A stretch of DNA of 64,000 nt from Kribbella jiaozuonensis (lineage in GTDB: Bacteria > Actinomycetota > Actinomycetes > Propionibacteriales > Kribbellaceae): the NCBI RefSeq assembly GCF_005233875.1, contig NZ_SZPZ01000006.1, positions 186,001 through 250,000 of the forward strand. Direction: 5' to 3'. The notes beneath the pieces are model-generated. The model ran no database searches, was not told the origin of the DNA, and was given only the letters and a program-made list of their open reading frames with translations. The position numbers were made by a program, and so were the translations under genes. Below are positions 9,359-17,995 of this stretch, piece after piece; positions within the stretch are counted from its first letter, which is position 1; every line of letters starts with the position of its first letter.

Positions 9359-10558
9359 ATGGCTGCTCGGAGTGCGAACGAGATTCTCGCCGCCCTCGGC
9401 TCCGAGCAGGGCCGTCGCGATCCGATGCCGCTCTTCGCGGAGCTGCATCGGATCGGTCCGGTCTGCCGCCTCGAGCCGGGCACCTCGCCGTACGCCGTCG
9501 TCGTGAACGGGTACGACGCGGCGCAGGAAGCCTTGAAGGACACGCGATTCCACCGGCTGCTGACGGCCGACCCCGACCCTCGCGACTCGGTACTGCGCCG
9601 ACTCGGCGGGTCGATGATGTTCAAGAACGAGCCGGAGCATCTGCGGATGCGCAAGGTGTTCCAGGCGGTACTGACGCCGCGCCGGCTGACCGGATTCGAA
9701 CCGGTCGTGGAGGCGTTGGCGACCGAGCTGCTCGACGACCTGGGGAAGGCCGGGCGGGACGGTCAGGTAATCGACTTCGTCGACTTCGCGTACCGCTTGC
9801 CGATCACGGTCATCGGTACGTTCCTCGGCATCCCGCGATCGGACCTGGGCTGGTTCCGGGACCGGACCAAGGCCATCGACGATTACCTCGACCTCGGTGG
9901 CAAGGCGCCGGAGCGATTGGCTGCGGCGAACCAGGCCGCGGACGAGCTGAACGACTACTACGCGCGGATGCTCGCCGACCGACGGGTCCAACCGCGTGAC
10001 GATCTGGTCAGTTCGCTGGTGGACTCGGAGCTTGCCGAACAGGAGCTGATCGACAACCTGCTCGTGCTGGTCAACGCCAGCTTCGTGACGACGATGAACC
10101 TGCTCACGAACGGACTCGAGCTGCTGCTCGCCCAGCCGCAGTTGGTCGATGCCCTGCGCAACGAACCGGCCAGGGCGGCCGACTGCGTCGAAGAGATCCT
10201 GCGGCACCAGAGCTCGGTCCAGCTGATCAGCCGGAAGGCGTCGGTCGATCTCGAACTGGGCGGCGAGACGATCGCCGAGGGCAGTTTGGTGCTGATCCTG
10301 CCGGGCGCCGCTAACCGGGATCCGGCCAAGCATCCGGACGCCGACACGTTCGATCCGGACCGGGTGGATCTGCAGCACCTGTCCTTCGGTGCGGGTCCGT
10401 TCTACTGCGTCGGCGCGGGGCTTGCCCGGATGGAAGGGCGGGCGGCGTTCGGTCAGTTGTTCCAGCGATTCCCGCAGGTCGAGCTGGCGGGGGAGCCGGT
10501 TCGCAGTCACAGCCTGCTGCTGCGTGGACATGCGTCCATGCCGATCCGATTGGGGTGA
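9359..10558 (+). CDS. Cytochrome P450 with atypical I-helix
   Basis: This 399-residue bacterial class I-type P450 has E279-x-x-R282 and the heme loop 'FGAGPFYCVG' with ligand Cys350. Two usual positions are changed. The His two residues before the heme Cys is Phe. The I-helix reads A240-S-F-V243-T244-T245, so the acidic residue of the acid-alcohol pair is Val while Thr is kept. Such P450s may use substrate-assisted proton delivery or catalyse non-hydroxylation chemistry. Redox partners are not encoded nearby. It sits one base after the SGNH gene and just before the hydrolase, flavoenzyme and aminotransferase genes, so it probably acts in the same pathway. Confidence 0.9.
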   Translation: MAARSANEILAALGSEQGRRDPMPLFAELHRIGPVCRLEPGTSPYAVVVNGYDAAQEALKDTRFHRLLTADPDPRDSVLRRLGGSMMFKNEPEHLRMRKVFQAVLTPRRLTGFEPVVEALATELLDDLGKAGRDGQVIDFVDFAYRLPITVIGTFLGIPRSDLGWFRDRTKAIDDYLDLGGKAPERLAAANQAADELNDYYARMLADRRVQPRDDLVSSLVDSELAEQELIDNLLVLVNASFVTTMNLLTNGLELLLAQPQLVDALRNEPARAADCVEEILRHQSSVQLISRKASVDLELGGETIAEGSLVLILPGAANRDPAKHPDADTFDPDRVDLQHLSFGAGPFYCVGAGLARMEGRAAFGQLFQRFPQVELAGEPVRSHSLLLRGHASMPIRLG

Positions 10559-10562
10559 ACCG

Positions 10563-11474
10563 ATGCCGTTGGACCCGCAGGTCGAGGCGATGCGCGCCGA
10601 ACGCGAGGCGAACGACGTACCGCAGCTGTACACCCAGACCCTGGCTGAGGCCCGGGAGGCGGACCTGGCCTCGATCCGGGCCGCAGGTGGTGAGGTCGAG
10701 CCGGTTCATCACGTCGAGGACATCACGACCGACGCCGGCCTGCCGCTACGGGTCTATCGCCCCGACCTGACGGGTCCGCTGCCGACGCTGGTGTACTTCT
10801 TCGGCGGCGGGTGGACGCTCGGCAGCATCGACACTGCCGACGGCATCAGTCGCAAGCTGGCGAACGCCGTACCGTGCCAGGTCATCACCGTCGGTTATCG
10901 GCTGGCGCCCGAACACCCGTTCCCCACCGCGGTTCACGACTGCTACGAAGCGGTCAAGTGGATCGCCGCGCACGACTCGTCGCGCCTCGTCGTCGGCGGC
11001 GACAGTGCCGGTGCCAACCTTGCCGCGGCCGTCACCTTGCTTGCCCGCGACAACAACGGTCCTGCGATCTCGGGACAGTTGCTCGTGTACCCGAACACGC
11101 TCTACGGCTCCGACACGATCTCGATGCGCACCGGCACCGACCCGTACCTCTTCAACAACACATCGGTGAACTGGTACTGGAAGCACTACCTCAAGGACCC
11201 CGCAGACGGCACCAATCCACTGGCCTCACCTTTGCTCGCGGAGTCGCACGCGAACCTCCCGCCCGCGTTGGTGATCACCGCCGAGTACGACCCGCTGCGC
11301 GACGAGGGCGAGTACTACGCCGAGAAGCTCCACGCTGCCGGCGTACCAACCACCCTCAGCCGGTACGACGGTATGGTCCACGGCTTCTTCGCGATGTCCG
11401 GGATCCTCGACGGAGGCAAGAAGGCGATGAGCGAGGCGTCGACCTGGTTGGGCAGGATCTTCACGGATGGCTGA
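10563..11474 (+). CDS. Alpha/beta hydrolase, hormone-sensitive-lipase family
   Basis: The 303-residue esterase-like enzyme has the catalytic triad Ser148 ('GGDSAG'), Asp243 ('EYDPLRDEG') and His273 ('MVHGFF'), as in the HSL family. The oxyanion motif usually written HGGG is 'FFGGGW' here, with Phe80 in place of His. The glycines that form the oxyanion hole are intact, so it is probably still active. ATG at 10563 follows the P450 stop by four bases, and its end overlaps the next ATG by eight. It may hydrolyse an ester or thioester intermediate; the substrate is not known. Confidence 0.85.
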   Translation: MPLDPQVEAMRAEREANDVPQLYTQTLAEAREADLASIRAAGGEVEPVHHVEDITTDAGLPLRVYRPDLTGPLPTLVYFFGGGWTLGSIDTADGISRKLANAVPCQVITVGYRLAPEHPFPTAVHDCYEAVKWIAAHDSSRLVVGGDSAGANLAAAVTLLARDNNGPAISGQLLVYPNTLYGSDTISMRTGTDPYLFNNTSVNWYWKHYLKDPADGTNPLASPLLAESHANLPPALVITAEYDPLRDEGEYYAEKLHAAGVPTTLSRYDGMVHGFFAMSGILDGGKKAMSEASTWLGRIFTDG

Positions 11475-12543
11475 GTCACTCGCCGACTACGAACCGCTCG
11501 CCCGCGACGTTCTCCCCGCGGCTGTGTACGACTTCGTTGCCGGCGGCAGCGGTCTTGAGCAGACGGTGGGCCTCAACCGCGCCGCCTTCTTCGCGATCAC
11601 GCTGACCCCTCGCATCCTGACCGGCCTGGCAAAGCCGAACCCGTCCTGGATGGTTCTCGGCACGCGGTGGGAGCTTCCGATCGCGGTTGCTCCGATGGCA
11701 TACCAGAAGCTCCTGCACCCCGAGGGCGAGCTGCACCTCGCGGCAGCGGCCTCGCGCGCGGGCATTCCGTACACCATCAGCACGCTGAGCAGCGTCCCGC
11801 TCGAGAAGATCGCTGGTGTCGCGCCGTCCTGGTTCCAGCTCTATTGGCTGCGGGACCGCCGGGTCGTGACCAGCTTGGTCGAGCGGGCGGTGGACGCCGG
11901 TTGCGGCGCGTTGATGGTGACGGTCGACGTGCCGGTGATGGGTCGGCGATTGCGGGACATTCGCAACCAGTTCGCGCTCCCGCCGGACATCGCGCCGGAG
12001 AACCTTGTCGACAAAGTGACAGAAGCGCACGACGCGGTGCCGGGGGTGTCGGCGGTGGCCGCGCACACCGCGTCCGTCTTCGAGCCCGCCGTGTCGTGGC
12101 GGGACCTGGAGTGGTTGCGGTCGCTGTGTCCGATTCCCCTCGTGATCAAGGGGATTCTGGATCCGCGAGACGCTCGTCGAGCGGTTGAGATAGGTGCCGA
12201 CGGCGTTGTGGTGTCGAATCATGGAGGTCGCCAGCTGGACGGGGCGATCGCGTCGATCGATGCCTTGGGTCCGGTTGTCGATGCGGTCGGCAAGGATTGC
12301 GTGGTGTTGCTGGACAGCGGCGTACGGAGCGGTCTGGACGTACTGAAGGCGGTCGCGTCGGGTGCTTCCGGCGTACTCGTGGGGCGACCGTTGCTGTGGG
12401 CCCTTGCTGTGGACGCCGTGGATGAGGCGCTGGCGTTGCTCGGGCGGGAGGTGCGGGACGCGATGCTGCTGGCGGGGTGCGCGGATCTGGCCGCCGTGCG
12501 GGAACTGAGCGTGGGGAGAGCGACATGGCCGATCTGGAGTTGA
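11467..12543 (+). CDS. FMN-dependent alpha-hydroxy-acid oxidase, hydroxymandelate-oxidase-like
   Basis: This enzyme should oxidise an alpha-hydroxy acid to the 2-oxo acid. The 358-residue protein keeps the family's active-site set: Tyr21, Tyr126 ('QLYWLRD'), Lys228 ('VIKGIL'), His252 and Arg255 ('SNHGGRQLD'). The stretch 'GRRLRDIRNQFALP' and 'MAYQKLLHPEGE' resemble 4-hydroxymandelate oxidase (Hmo) of glycopeptide-antibiotic clusters more than lactate oxidase. It overlaps both neighbours. Its product, a 2-oxo acid, is the natural input for the aminotransferase encoded next, exactly the Hmo-HpgT order of hydroxyphenylglycine synthesis. Aromatic specificity is inference. Confidence 0.85.
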   Translation: MAESLADYEPLARDVLPAAVYDFVAGGSGLEQTVGLNRAAFFAITLTPRILTGLAKPNPSWMVLGTRWELPIAVAPMAYQKLLHPEGELHLAAAASRAGIPYTISTLSSVPLEKIAGVAPSWFQLYWLRDRRVVTSLVERAVDAGCGALMVTVDVPVMGRRLRDIRNQFALPPDIAPENLVDKVTEAHDAVPGVSAVAAHTASVFEPAVSWRDLEWLRSLCPIPLVIKGILDPRDARRAVEIGADGVVVSNHGGRQLDGAIASIDALGPVVDAVGKDCVVLLDSGVRSGLDVLKAVASGASGVLVGRPLLWALAVDAVDEALALLGREVRDAMLLAGCADLAAVRELSVGRATWPIWS

Positions 12544-13790
12544 GTGATCTGCACGGTTCGCTCACCGACCGGGCGCTGAACTCGATGAACTTCCTCAACG
12601 AGGTCTCGCACCACTACCCGGAGGCGATCTCGCTCGCCGCGGGTCGGCCGACCGAGGAGTTCTTCGCGCTCGAGGATCTGCATCGGTACCTCGACCTGTT
12701 CGCGCAGTACCTGCGGGACCAGGGGTACGACGAGGCCGCGGTGCGGCGGACGATCTTCCAGTACGGGCGGACGAAGGGGATCATCCAGGACCTGGTCGCC
12801 CGTAACCTCGCGATCGACGAAGACATCCACGTCGATCCGGAGGCGATCGTCGTTACGGTCGGCTGCCAGGAGGCGATGGTCCTCACGTTGCGCGCCCTCC
12901 GTGCCGGCCATGAGGACGTGCTGCTCGCGATCTCCCCGACGTACGTCGGCATCACCGGCGCGGCCCGGCTCGTCGACCTGCCCGTTGTACCGGTGGGGGA
13001 GGGGGACGATCTCGCGACCGTGCTGAAGTCGGTCCGTGCGGAGGGGCGGCGGCCGCGGGCGTGCTATGTGATGCCGGACTTCGCCAATCCGTCCGGGCTG
13101 AGCATGGACTTGTCGGCCCGCCGCCGGCTGCTCGAGCTGGCCGCTGGGGAGAACCTCCTGCTCCTAGAGGACAACCCGTACGGGCTGTTCCCGGCGGAGG
13201 GTCATGAGCGCATCCCTACGTTGAAGTCGCTCGACATGTCCCGACGAGTCATCTACCTCGGCTCGTTTGCGAAGACCGGTCTGCCGGGCGCGCGGGTCGG
13301 GTATGTCGTCGCGGATCAGACGGTTGGCGCGGGTGTGCTCGCTGATGAGCTCTCCAAGCTGAAGAGCATGTTGACGGTGAACACCTCGCCGGTTGCGCAG
13401 GCGGTCGTCGGCGGCAAGCTGCTGGCCAACGACTGCAGCCTCGTCGCGGCCAACCGACGGGAGCGGGCGGTCTACGCGGCCAACCTCCAGGCGATCACCG
13501 ACGGCCTGGCCACCCGCTTCCCGAACGGCGAAATCACCTGGACCGTCCCCGCCGGCGGCTTCTTCGTCGTCGTCACCGTCCCGTTCCCGGTCGACGACAC
13601 CCTCCTGGAGAAGTCGGCCCACGAGTACGGCGTCCTGTGGACCCCGATGAGCCACTTCTACGACGGCGACACCCCGATCAACGCCCTCCGCCTGTCCTGC
13701 AGCGCAGTCACCCTGCCCCAGATCGACGCCGCCCTGAACCGGCTCGCCGCCTTCATCACCGACCAACTGGTCCTCTCGGACGGCACATAA
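12525..13790 (+). CDS. PLP aminotransferase, HpgT/PglE (arylglycine) type
   Basis: This fold-type I aminotransferase of 421 residues has the PLP lysine Lys250 in 'YLGSFAKTGLPG' and 'LEDNPYG' near residue 215. From recall, several segments ('ALNSMNFLNE', 'FQYGRTKGII', 'VTVGCQEAM', 'SPTYVGITGAARL', 'ELSKLKSMLTVNTSP') closely resemble HpgT, which makes hydroxy- and dihydroxyphenylglycine, and PglE. It should convert an aryl-glyoxylate-like 2-oxo acid to the amino acid. The ATG at 12525 has GGGGAGAG upstream and lies within the oxidase 3' end. It is the strongest clue to the chemistry of this cluster. Confidence 0.88.
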   Translation: MADLELSDLHGSLTDRALNSMNFLNEVSHHYPEAISLAAGRPTEEFFALEDLHRYLDLFAQYLRDQGYDEAAVRRTIFQYGRTKGIIQDLVARNLAIDEDIHVDPEAIVVTVGCQEAMVLTLRALRAGHEDVLLAISPTYVGITGAARLVDLPVVPVGEGDDLATVLKSVRAEGRRPRACYVMPDFANPSGLSMDLSARRRLLELAAGENLLLLEDNPYGLFPAEGHERIPTLKSLDMSRRVIYLGSFAKTGLPGARVGYVVADQTVGAGVLADELSKLKSMLTVNTSPVAQAVVGGKLLANDCSLVAANRRERAVYAANLQAITDGLATRFPNGEITWTVPAGGFFVVVTVPFPVDDTLLEKSAHEYGVLWTPMSHFYDGDTPINALRLSCSAVTLPQIDAALNRLAAFITDQLVLSDGT

Positions 13791-13833
13791 CTGGATCTGT
13801 AACGGAGACCGGTATCTCTCTAGCGTAAGTCCC

Positions 13834-15075
13834 ATGACCACCACCTACGACCTCCCCACCCACCCGCTCCCCGCGGCCGCGTCGCCCGCCGGGTCCGCGC
13901 TTGTGGCGGGCTCCGCACCTGCGGCGTCCTCCTCCCCCGCGGGGGAGCGGTTGCTGACCGGTCAGTTCGGGCGTCTGTTGGTGATGGTGTTTGGTTCAGG
14001 CTTGAGCATGTATCTGCTGACTTCGGTCGTCCCGCTCTACCTGGCTGCGAACGGCTCCGGTGGCGTGGGTGCCGGGCTGTCGACCGCCGCGATGATGTTC
14101 TCCGCAGTGGCTGTCGAGGTGCTCGTGCCGCGGATGTTGGCTCGGTGGGGATATCGGGTCGTCCTCGGACTTGGGCTCGTGCTTCTCGGCGCGCCTTCGC
14201 TGGTCCTGCTCACCTCCGCAGCGCTGCCGCTCGTGCTCGCCGTTTGTATCGTCCGCGGTGCCGGCCTCGCGATCCTGGTCGTCGGTGCGGTCGCGCTTGT
14301 CGCTGACCTCACCCCGTCGACCCGGCGCGGCGAGGCGCTCGGTGTGTACGGCGTGGCCGTCGGCGTACCTGCGGTGATCGGCCTCCCGCTCGGCGTCTAC
14401 CTGATCAACGTGATCGGCTTCGGCGCACTGTTCATCCTCGCCGCAATCGCCTCGCTGGCCGGCCTCCTCGCCCTGGTCGGTCTCCCCGCAAACGTGAACG
14501 CCGAAGAAGAGCAGCACGTAAAGGTCCTCGGCGGAGTACGACGCAGCGGCCTCCTCACCCCGACCCTGATCTTCGCTGCGGTGACTGTTGCCGCAGGCAT
14601 CAGCGTCACCTTCCTGCCGCTAGCGGTTGCCAGCGACAAGCAGTCACTCATCGCCACAGCCCTTCTCCTACAGGCGATCGCCGCACCCATCGCCCGCTGG
14701 CTAGCCGGTCGCTACGCCGACCGGGTCGGCCCCGCGAAGCTGCTCGCCCCCGCTCTGATCCTCGCTGCAGTCGGCGCCGGATCCCTCGTCTTCCTCCCGA
14801 GCGCCGTCGCGATCCTGATCGGCTCGACCTGCTTCGGCATCGGCTTCGGCGCCGCGCAGAACCTCACCCTGACCCTGATGTACAACCGCGTCGACCGCTC
14901 CCGCTACGGCCAGGTCAGCGCGCTCTGGAACCTCGCGTACGACGGCGGCTGGGGCGCCGGCGCGCTGATCTTCGGCGCGGTCGTGGGCGGCGTCGGCTTC
15001 TCGGTCGCGTTCGCGTTGACCGCCGCAGTCGTCGCGGTAGCCGTCGTACCGGCGCTTAGAGCTTCCGCAGCCTGA
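13834..15075 (+). CDS. MFS transporter
   Basis: The 413-residue membrane protein has a long Ala/Pro/Ser-rich cytoplasmic N-terminus (about 45 residues) and then about twelve hydrophobic helices. The MFS loop 'RWGYRVVLG' between helices 2 and 3 and 'DRVGPAKLL' in the second half are visible. It lies 43 bases after the aminotransferase in the same direction, and that short gap could carry its own promoter. It probably exports the cluster product or a related metabolite. The 3' end overlaps the convergent coaA gene by 20 bases, which marks the right border of the cluster. Confidence 0.85.
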   Translation: MTTTYDLPTHPLPAAASPAGSALVAGSAPAASSSPAGERLLTGQFGRLLVMVFGSGLSMYLLTSVVPLYLAANGSGGVGAGLSTAAMMFSAVAVEVLVPRMLARWGYRVVLGLGLVLLGAPSLVLLTSAALPLVLAVCIVRGAGLAILVVGAVALVADLTPSTRRGEALGVYGVAVGVPAVIGLPLGVYLINVIGFGALFILAAIASLAGLLALVGLPANVNAEEEQHVKVLGGVRRSGLLTPTLIFAAVTVAAGISVTFLPLAVASDKQSLIATALLLQAIAAPIARWLAGRYADRVGPAKLLAPALILAAVGAGSLVFLPSAVAILIGSTCFGIGFGAAQNLTLTLMYNRVDRSRYGQVSALWNLAYDGGWGAGALIFGAVVGGVGFSVAFALTAAVVAVAVVPALRASAA

Positions 15076-16018
15076 CCCAGCGGACCGCGTGGTCAGGGCC
15101 CTTACGGAGGACCAGGGTCGCGCGAGAGCGGGTCGGGAGGATGTTCTCGCGCAGGTTCGGGCCGTTGATGCCGTCCCAGAGCGACTCCGCCTTCTTGATC
15201 GCTTCCTGGCGGCTCAGCTCGCCGTACCGGACGAAGTACGACTCGGGGTTGCGGAACGCCGTCTCCCAGAGTTTGAGGAAGCGCGCCACGTACCAGGAGC
15301 GGACGTCGTCGGCGGCGGCATCGACGTACACCGAGAAGTCGAAGAAGTCGCTGACCGCGAGACCGCTCTTCCCGTCCGCGTGCCGGGGCGCCGGCTGCAG
15401 GACGTTGAGCCCCTCGAGCAGCAGAATGTCTGGCTGCTCGACGGTGGTGCGTACGCCGGGCATGCGGTCGTAGTGGAGGTGCGAGTAGACCGGCGCCTCG
15501 ACCGCGTCCATGCCCGACTTGACCTCGACCACGAAGCGCAGCAGCGCCTTGCGGTCGTACGACTCCGGGAATCCCTTGCGCTGCATCAGATTCCGCCGCT
15601 CGAGCTCGGCGTTCGGCCAGAGGAAGCCGTCGGTGGTGACCAGCGCGACCCGCGGGTGCTCGGGCCAGCGGGCCAGCAGTTCGCGCAGCAGACGCGCGGT
15701 CGTGGACTTGCCGACGGCAACCGATCCGCCGATGCCGATCACGAACGGGGTGCGGGTCGCGGCCGGTTTGCCGAGGAAGCTCTCGGTGTCGGCGTGCAGC
15801 GCGCGGGCGTGCCGGACGTACAGCGAGAGGATCCGCGACAGCGGCAGGTACACCTCGCGGACCTCGTCCATGTCGATCTCGTCGCCGAGACCGCGCAGCC
15901 GCTCGACCTCGTCCGCCGTCAGCGGGGAGACCGTGGTCTCGGCCAGTTGCGCCCAGGTGGCCCGGTCGAGCTCGGTGTAGGGAGTCACCTCCCGCGACGG
16001 CTGCAGCATGTGGCCCAT
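15056..16018 (-). CDS. coaA: Pantothenate kinase, type I
   Basis: This enzyme catalyses the first step of coenzyme A synthesis, phosphorylating pantothenate with ATP in the cytoplasm. The 320-residue sequence has the P-loop 'GIGGSVAVGKSTTARLL', 'TTDGFLWPNAELE', 'RKGFPESYD' and the C-terminal 'ENILPTRSRATLVLRKG', all standard for actinobacterial CoaA. The start is chosen at 16018 ('MGHMLQPSRE'), where GGTGGGAAGA precedes the ATG; 16009 and 16048 are alternatives. It is unrelated to the biosynthetic cluster and converges with the MFS gene. Confidence 0.95.
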   Translation of the reverse strand: MGHMLQPSREVTPYTELDRATWAQLAETTVSPLTADEVERLRGLGDEIDMDEVREVYLPLSRILSLYVRHARALHADTESFLGKPAATRTPFVIGIGGSVAVGKSTTARLLRELLARWPEHPRVALVTTDGFLWPNAELERRNLMQRKGFPESYDRKALLRFVVEVKSGMDAVEAPVYSHLHYDRMPGVRTTVEQPDILLLEGLNVLQPAPRHADGKSGLAVSDFFDFSVYVDAAADDVRSWYVARFLKLWETAFRNPESYFVRYGELSRQEAIKKAESLWDGINGPNLRENILPTRSRATLVLRKGPDHAVRWVRLRKL

Positions 16019-16082
16019 TCTTCCCACCGGCACGGAATGCACCCACATCGGGCCGACGTGGGCTTTGTCTCAACCGCGGTAC

Positions 16083-16103
16083 GGGTTCGAAACTTTCGGT
16101 GAC
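16083..16103. promoter_or_regulatory. Predicted LacI-family operator upstream of GH67 gene
   Basis: The core CGAAA-C-TTTCG is centred at 16093, 37 bases before the GH67 start. It matches the core of the larger palindrome ahead of the lacI-type gene (17968-17990). The regulator next to GH67 is the likely ligand, binding here to repress the glycosidase until its sugar inducer appears. Confidence 0.65.
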
Positions 16104-16130
16104 CGCCTGGTGTGGAATGATCACCGACCG

Positions 16131-17966
16131 ATGACCGACGACTCCGCCTGGCTCGGTACGCAGCGGCTCCCCGAGGTGACTGTCCATGCCTCCGGGGCGC
16201 TGGCTCAGACGATCCGTGCCGAGCTCCGGCAGACGCGCCGCGTTCCCGCCGACGTACAAGTTGCCGTGTGCACCATGACGCGTGTCCGTGAGACCCCGTT
16301 GTGGCGCGAGGTCGAGGCCGCCGTACCTGAGCACGGTCTGGGCGTCGAAGGGTTCGTGGTGGTACGACGCGGCAACGATCTCGTCGTTGCGGCCGAGGGC
16401 GGACACGGACTGCTCTACGGCTACTTCTACCTGCTCCGGTACTTCGAGTGGATGACCGGCGACTTCACCGTCGTCGAGCAGCCGGCCGTACCGATCCGGA
16501 TGCTGGACCACTGGGATCAGCTGTCCGGTGTGGTCGAACGCGGGTACTCAGGTCGCTCGATATTCTTCCGCGACGGCAGCGTGGTGCCCGATCTCACCAG
16601 GGTCCGTGCGTACGCGCGCCTGCTGGCGTCGATCGGGATCAACGCGGTCGGACTCGCCAACGCCGACCTGCCCGAGGTGGCTCGCCTGGCGGGCGTGTTC
16701 CGCGAGTACGGGATCGCGGTCAGCCTCTCGGTCGAGTTCACCGACGACCCGTTCGACGAGCGGGTGGCTCGCTGGTGGTCGGCCACGATCAGTCGCGTGT
16801 ACGACGCCGTACCGGACTTCGGCGGGCTCGTGGTGCGGGCGGGCCGCGATCCCGAGGGCGCGAACCTGCTCGCGCGGGCGGTCGCGCCGTACGGCGGGAC
16901 GGTCTTCTGGCGGTACGCCGGCGAGCAGAAGCATGATTGGCGTGATCGCAGCACGGATCGCGCGCGGGCCGCGTACGACCAGTTGATCCCGCTCGACGGG
17001 CGCTTCGAGGAGAACGTCGTACTGCAGGTCAAGCACGGACCGACGGACTTCCAGGTCCGCGAGCCGGTGTCGCCGCTGCTCGGCGAGCTGCAGGAGACCG
17101 TGTTCGCGCTCGAGCTGCAGGTGACGCAGGAGTACTCCGGCCAGCAGCAGGACCTCTGCTACCTCGCGCCATGGTGGCGAGAGATCCTGCAGTTTGACAC
17201 CTCTGGTGGCGGCGGTACGACGGTTGCCGACCGCATCGGCGCGATCGTTGCCGTCTCCAACGTTGGCGACGACCCCAATTGGACCGGCCACAAACTTGCC
17301 CAGAGCAACCTCTACGCGTTCGGCCGGCTGGCGTGGGAGCCGCATGCGGATCCGGTCAGCCTGCTGCACGAGTGGGCCGCGGCAACGTTCGCAATGGACG
17401 ACCGGACGCGGAGCGAGCTGGTCACAATCATGTCCGGTTCGTGGCGGACGTACGAGCGCTACACCGCGCCGCTGGGCGTCGGGTTCATGGTCACGCCGGA
17501 AACGCATTACGGGCCGAGCGTCAACGGATACGAGTACTCCGCGCGGGGGACCTATCACTTCGCGGATCGATACGGCGTCGGCGTCGATCGGACCGTGAAG
17601 ACCGGGTCAGGCTTCACCGGGCAGTACCCGGAGCCGCTCGCCGGCACGTACGAAGACCTCACCACCTGTCCCGACGAACTGCTGCTGTTCTTCCATCACG
17701 TTGCCTATGACCACGTACTGCACAACGGCAGCACGGTGTTGCAGCACATCTACGACACCCACTTCCAGGGGTACGCCGAGGTGGAGGCGATGGTGGCGCG
17801 CTGGCGGGTGATCGCCGAGCGGTTCGAACCCGTCGTACGGGAGAACATCACGGCCCGGTTCGAGGCGCAGTTGGCGAACGCGCGGGAGTGGCGTGACCAG
17901 GTCAACACGTTCTTCTACCGGCTCAGCGGCGTACCGGATACCCACGGCCGCACGATCCACCGCTAA
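16131..17966 (+). CDS. Alpha-glucuronidase, glycoside hydrolase family 67
   Basis: GH67 enzymes remove 4-O-methyl-glucuronic acid from short glucuronoxylan oligosaccharides, usually inside the cell. The 611-residue protein lacks a signal peptide. It has 'HGPTDFQVREP' with Asp306 and 'QVTQEYSGQQ' with Glu334; the 28-residue spacing equals that of the catalytic base pair recalled for characterised GH67 enzymes. The ATG at 16131 is chosen because upstream in-frame codons lie in the divergent coaA promoter region. It is somewhat shorter than the usual 680-720 residues. Operators on both sides and the adjacent LacI regulator indicate sugar-responsive control. Confidence 0.9.
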   Translation: MTDDSAWLGTQRLPEVTVHASGALAQTIRAELRQTRRVPADVQVAVCTMTRVRETPLWREVEAAVPEHGLGVEGFVVVRRGNDLVVAAEGGHGLLYGYFYLLRYFEWMTGDFTVVEQPAVPIRMLDHWDQLSGVVERGYSGRSIFFRDGSVVPDLTRVRAYARLLASIGINAVGLANADLPEVARLAGVFREYGIAVSLSVEFTDDPFDERVARWWSATISRVYDAVPDFGGLVVRAGRDPEGANLLARAVAPYGGTVFWRYAGEQKHDWRDRSTDRARAAYDQLIPLDGRFEENVVLQVKHGPTDFQVREPVSPLLGELQETVFALELQVTQEYSGQQQDLCYLAPWWREILQFDTSGGGGTTVADRIGAIVAVSNVGDDPNWTGHKLAQSNLYAFGRLAWEPHADPVSLLHEWAAATFAMDDRTRSELVTIMSGSWRTYERYTAPLGVGFMVTPETHYGPSVNGYEYSARGTYHFADRYGVGVDRTVKTGSGFTGQYPEPLAGTYEDLTTCPDELLLFFHHVAYDHVLHNGSTVLQHIYDTHFQGYAEVEAMVARWRVIAERFEPVVRENITARFEAQLANAREWRDQVNTFFYRLSGVPDTHGRTIHR

Positions 17967-17967
17967 G

Positions 17968-17990
17968 CTGGCTCGAAAGTTTCGAGCCAG
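17968..17990. promoter_or_regulatory. Perfect 11+1+11 palindrome, predicted LacI-family operator
   Basis: Two perfect 11-base arms flank a single central G at 17979, immediately after the GH67 stop codon and just before the lacI-type start. The inner core is CGAAA-G-TTTCG, which recurs upstream of GH67. There is no T-tract, so a terminator is less likely. Position over the regulator's own start region suggests autoregulation. Confidence 0.75.
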
Positions 17991-17995
17991 GGGGT

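Noticed and set aside
17968..17990. Palindrome as a terminator for GH67
   Set aside because: A single-base centre gives no workable loop, there is no T-tract, and the core is shared with a site upstream of GH67, so an operator fits better.
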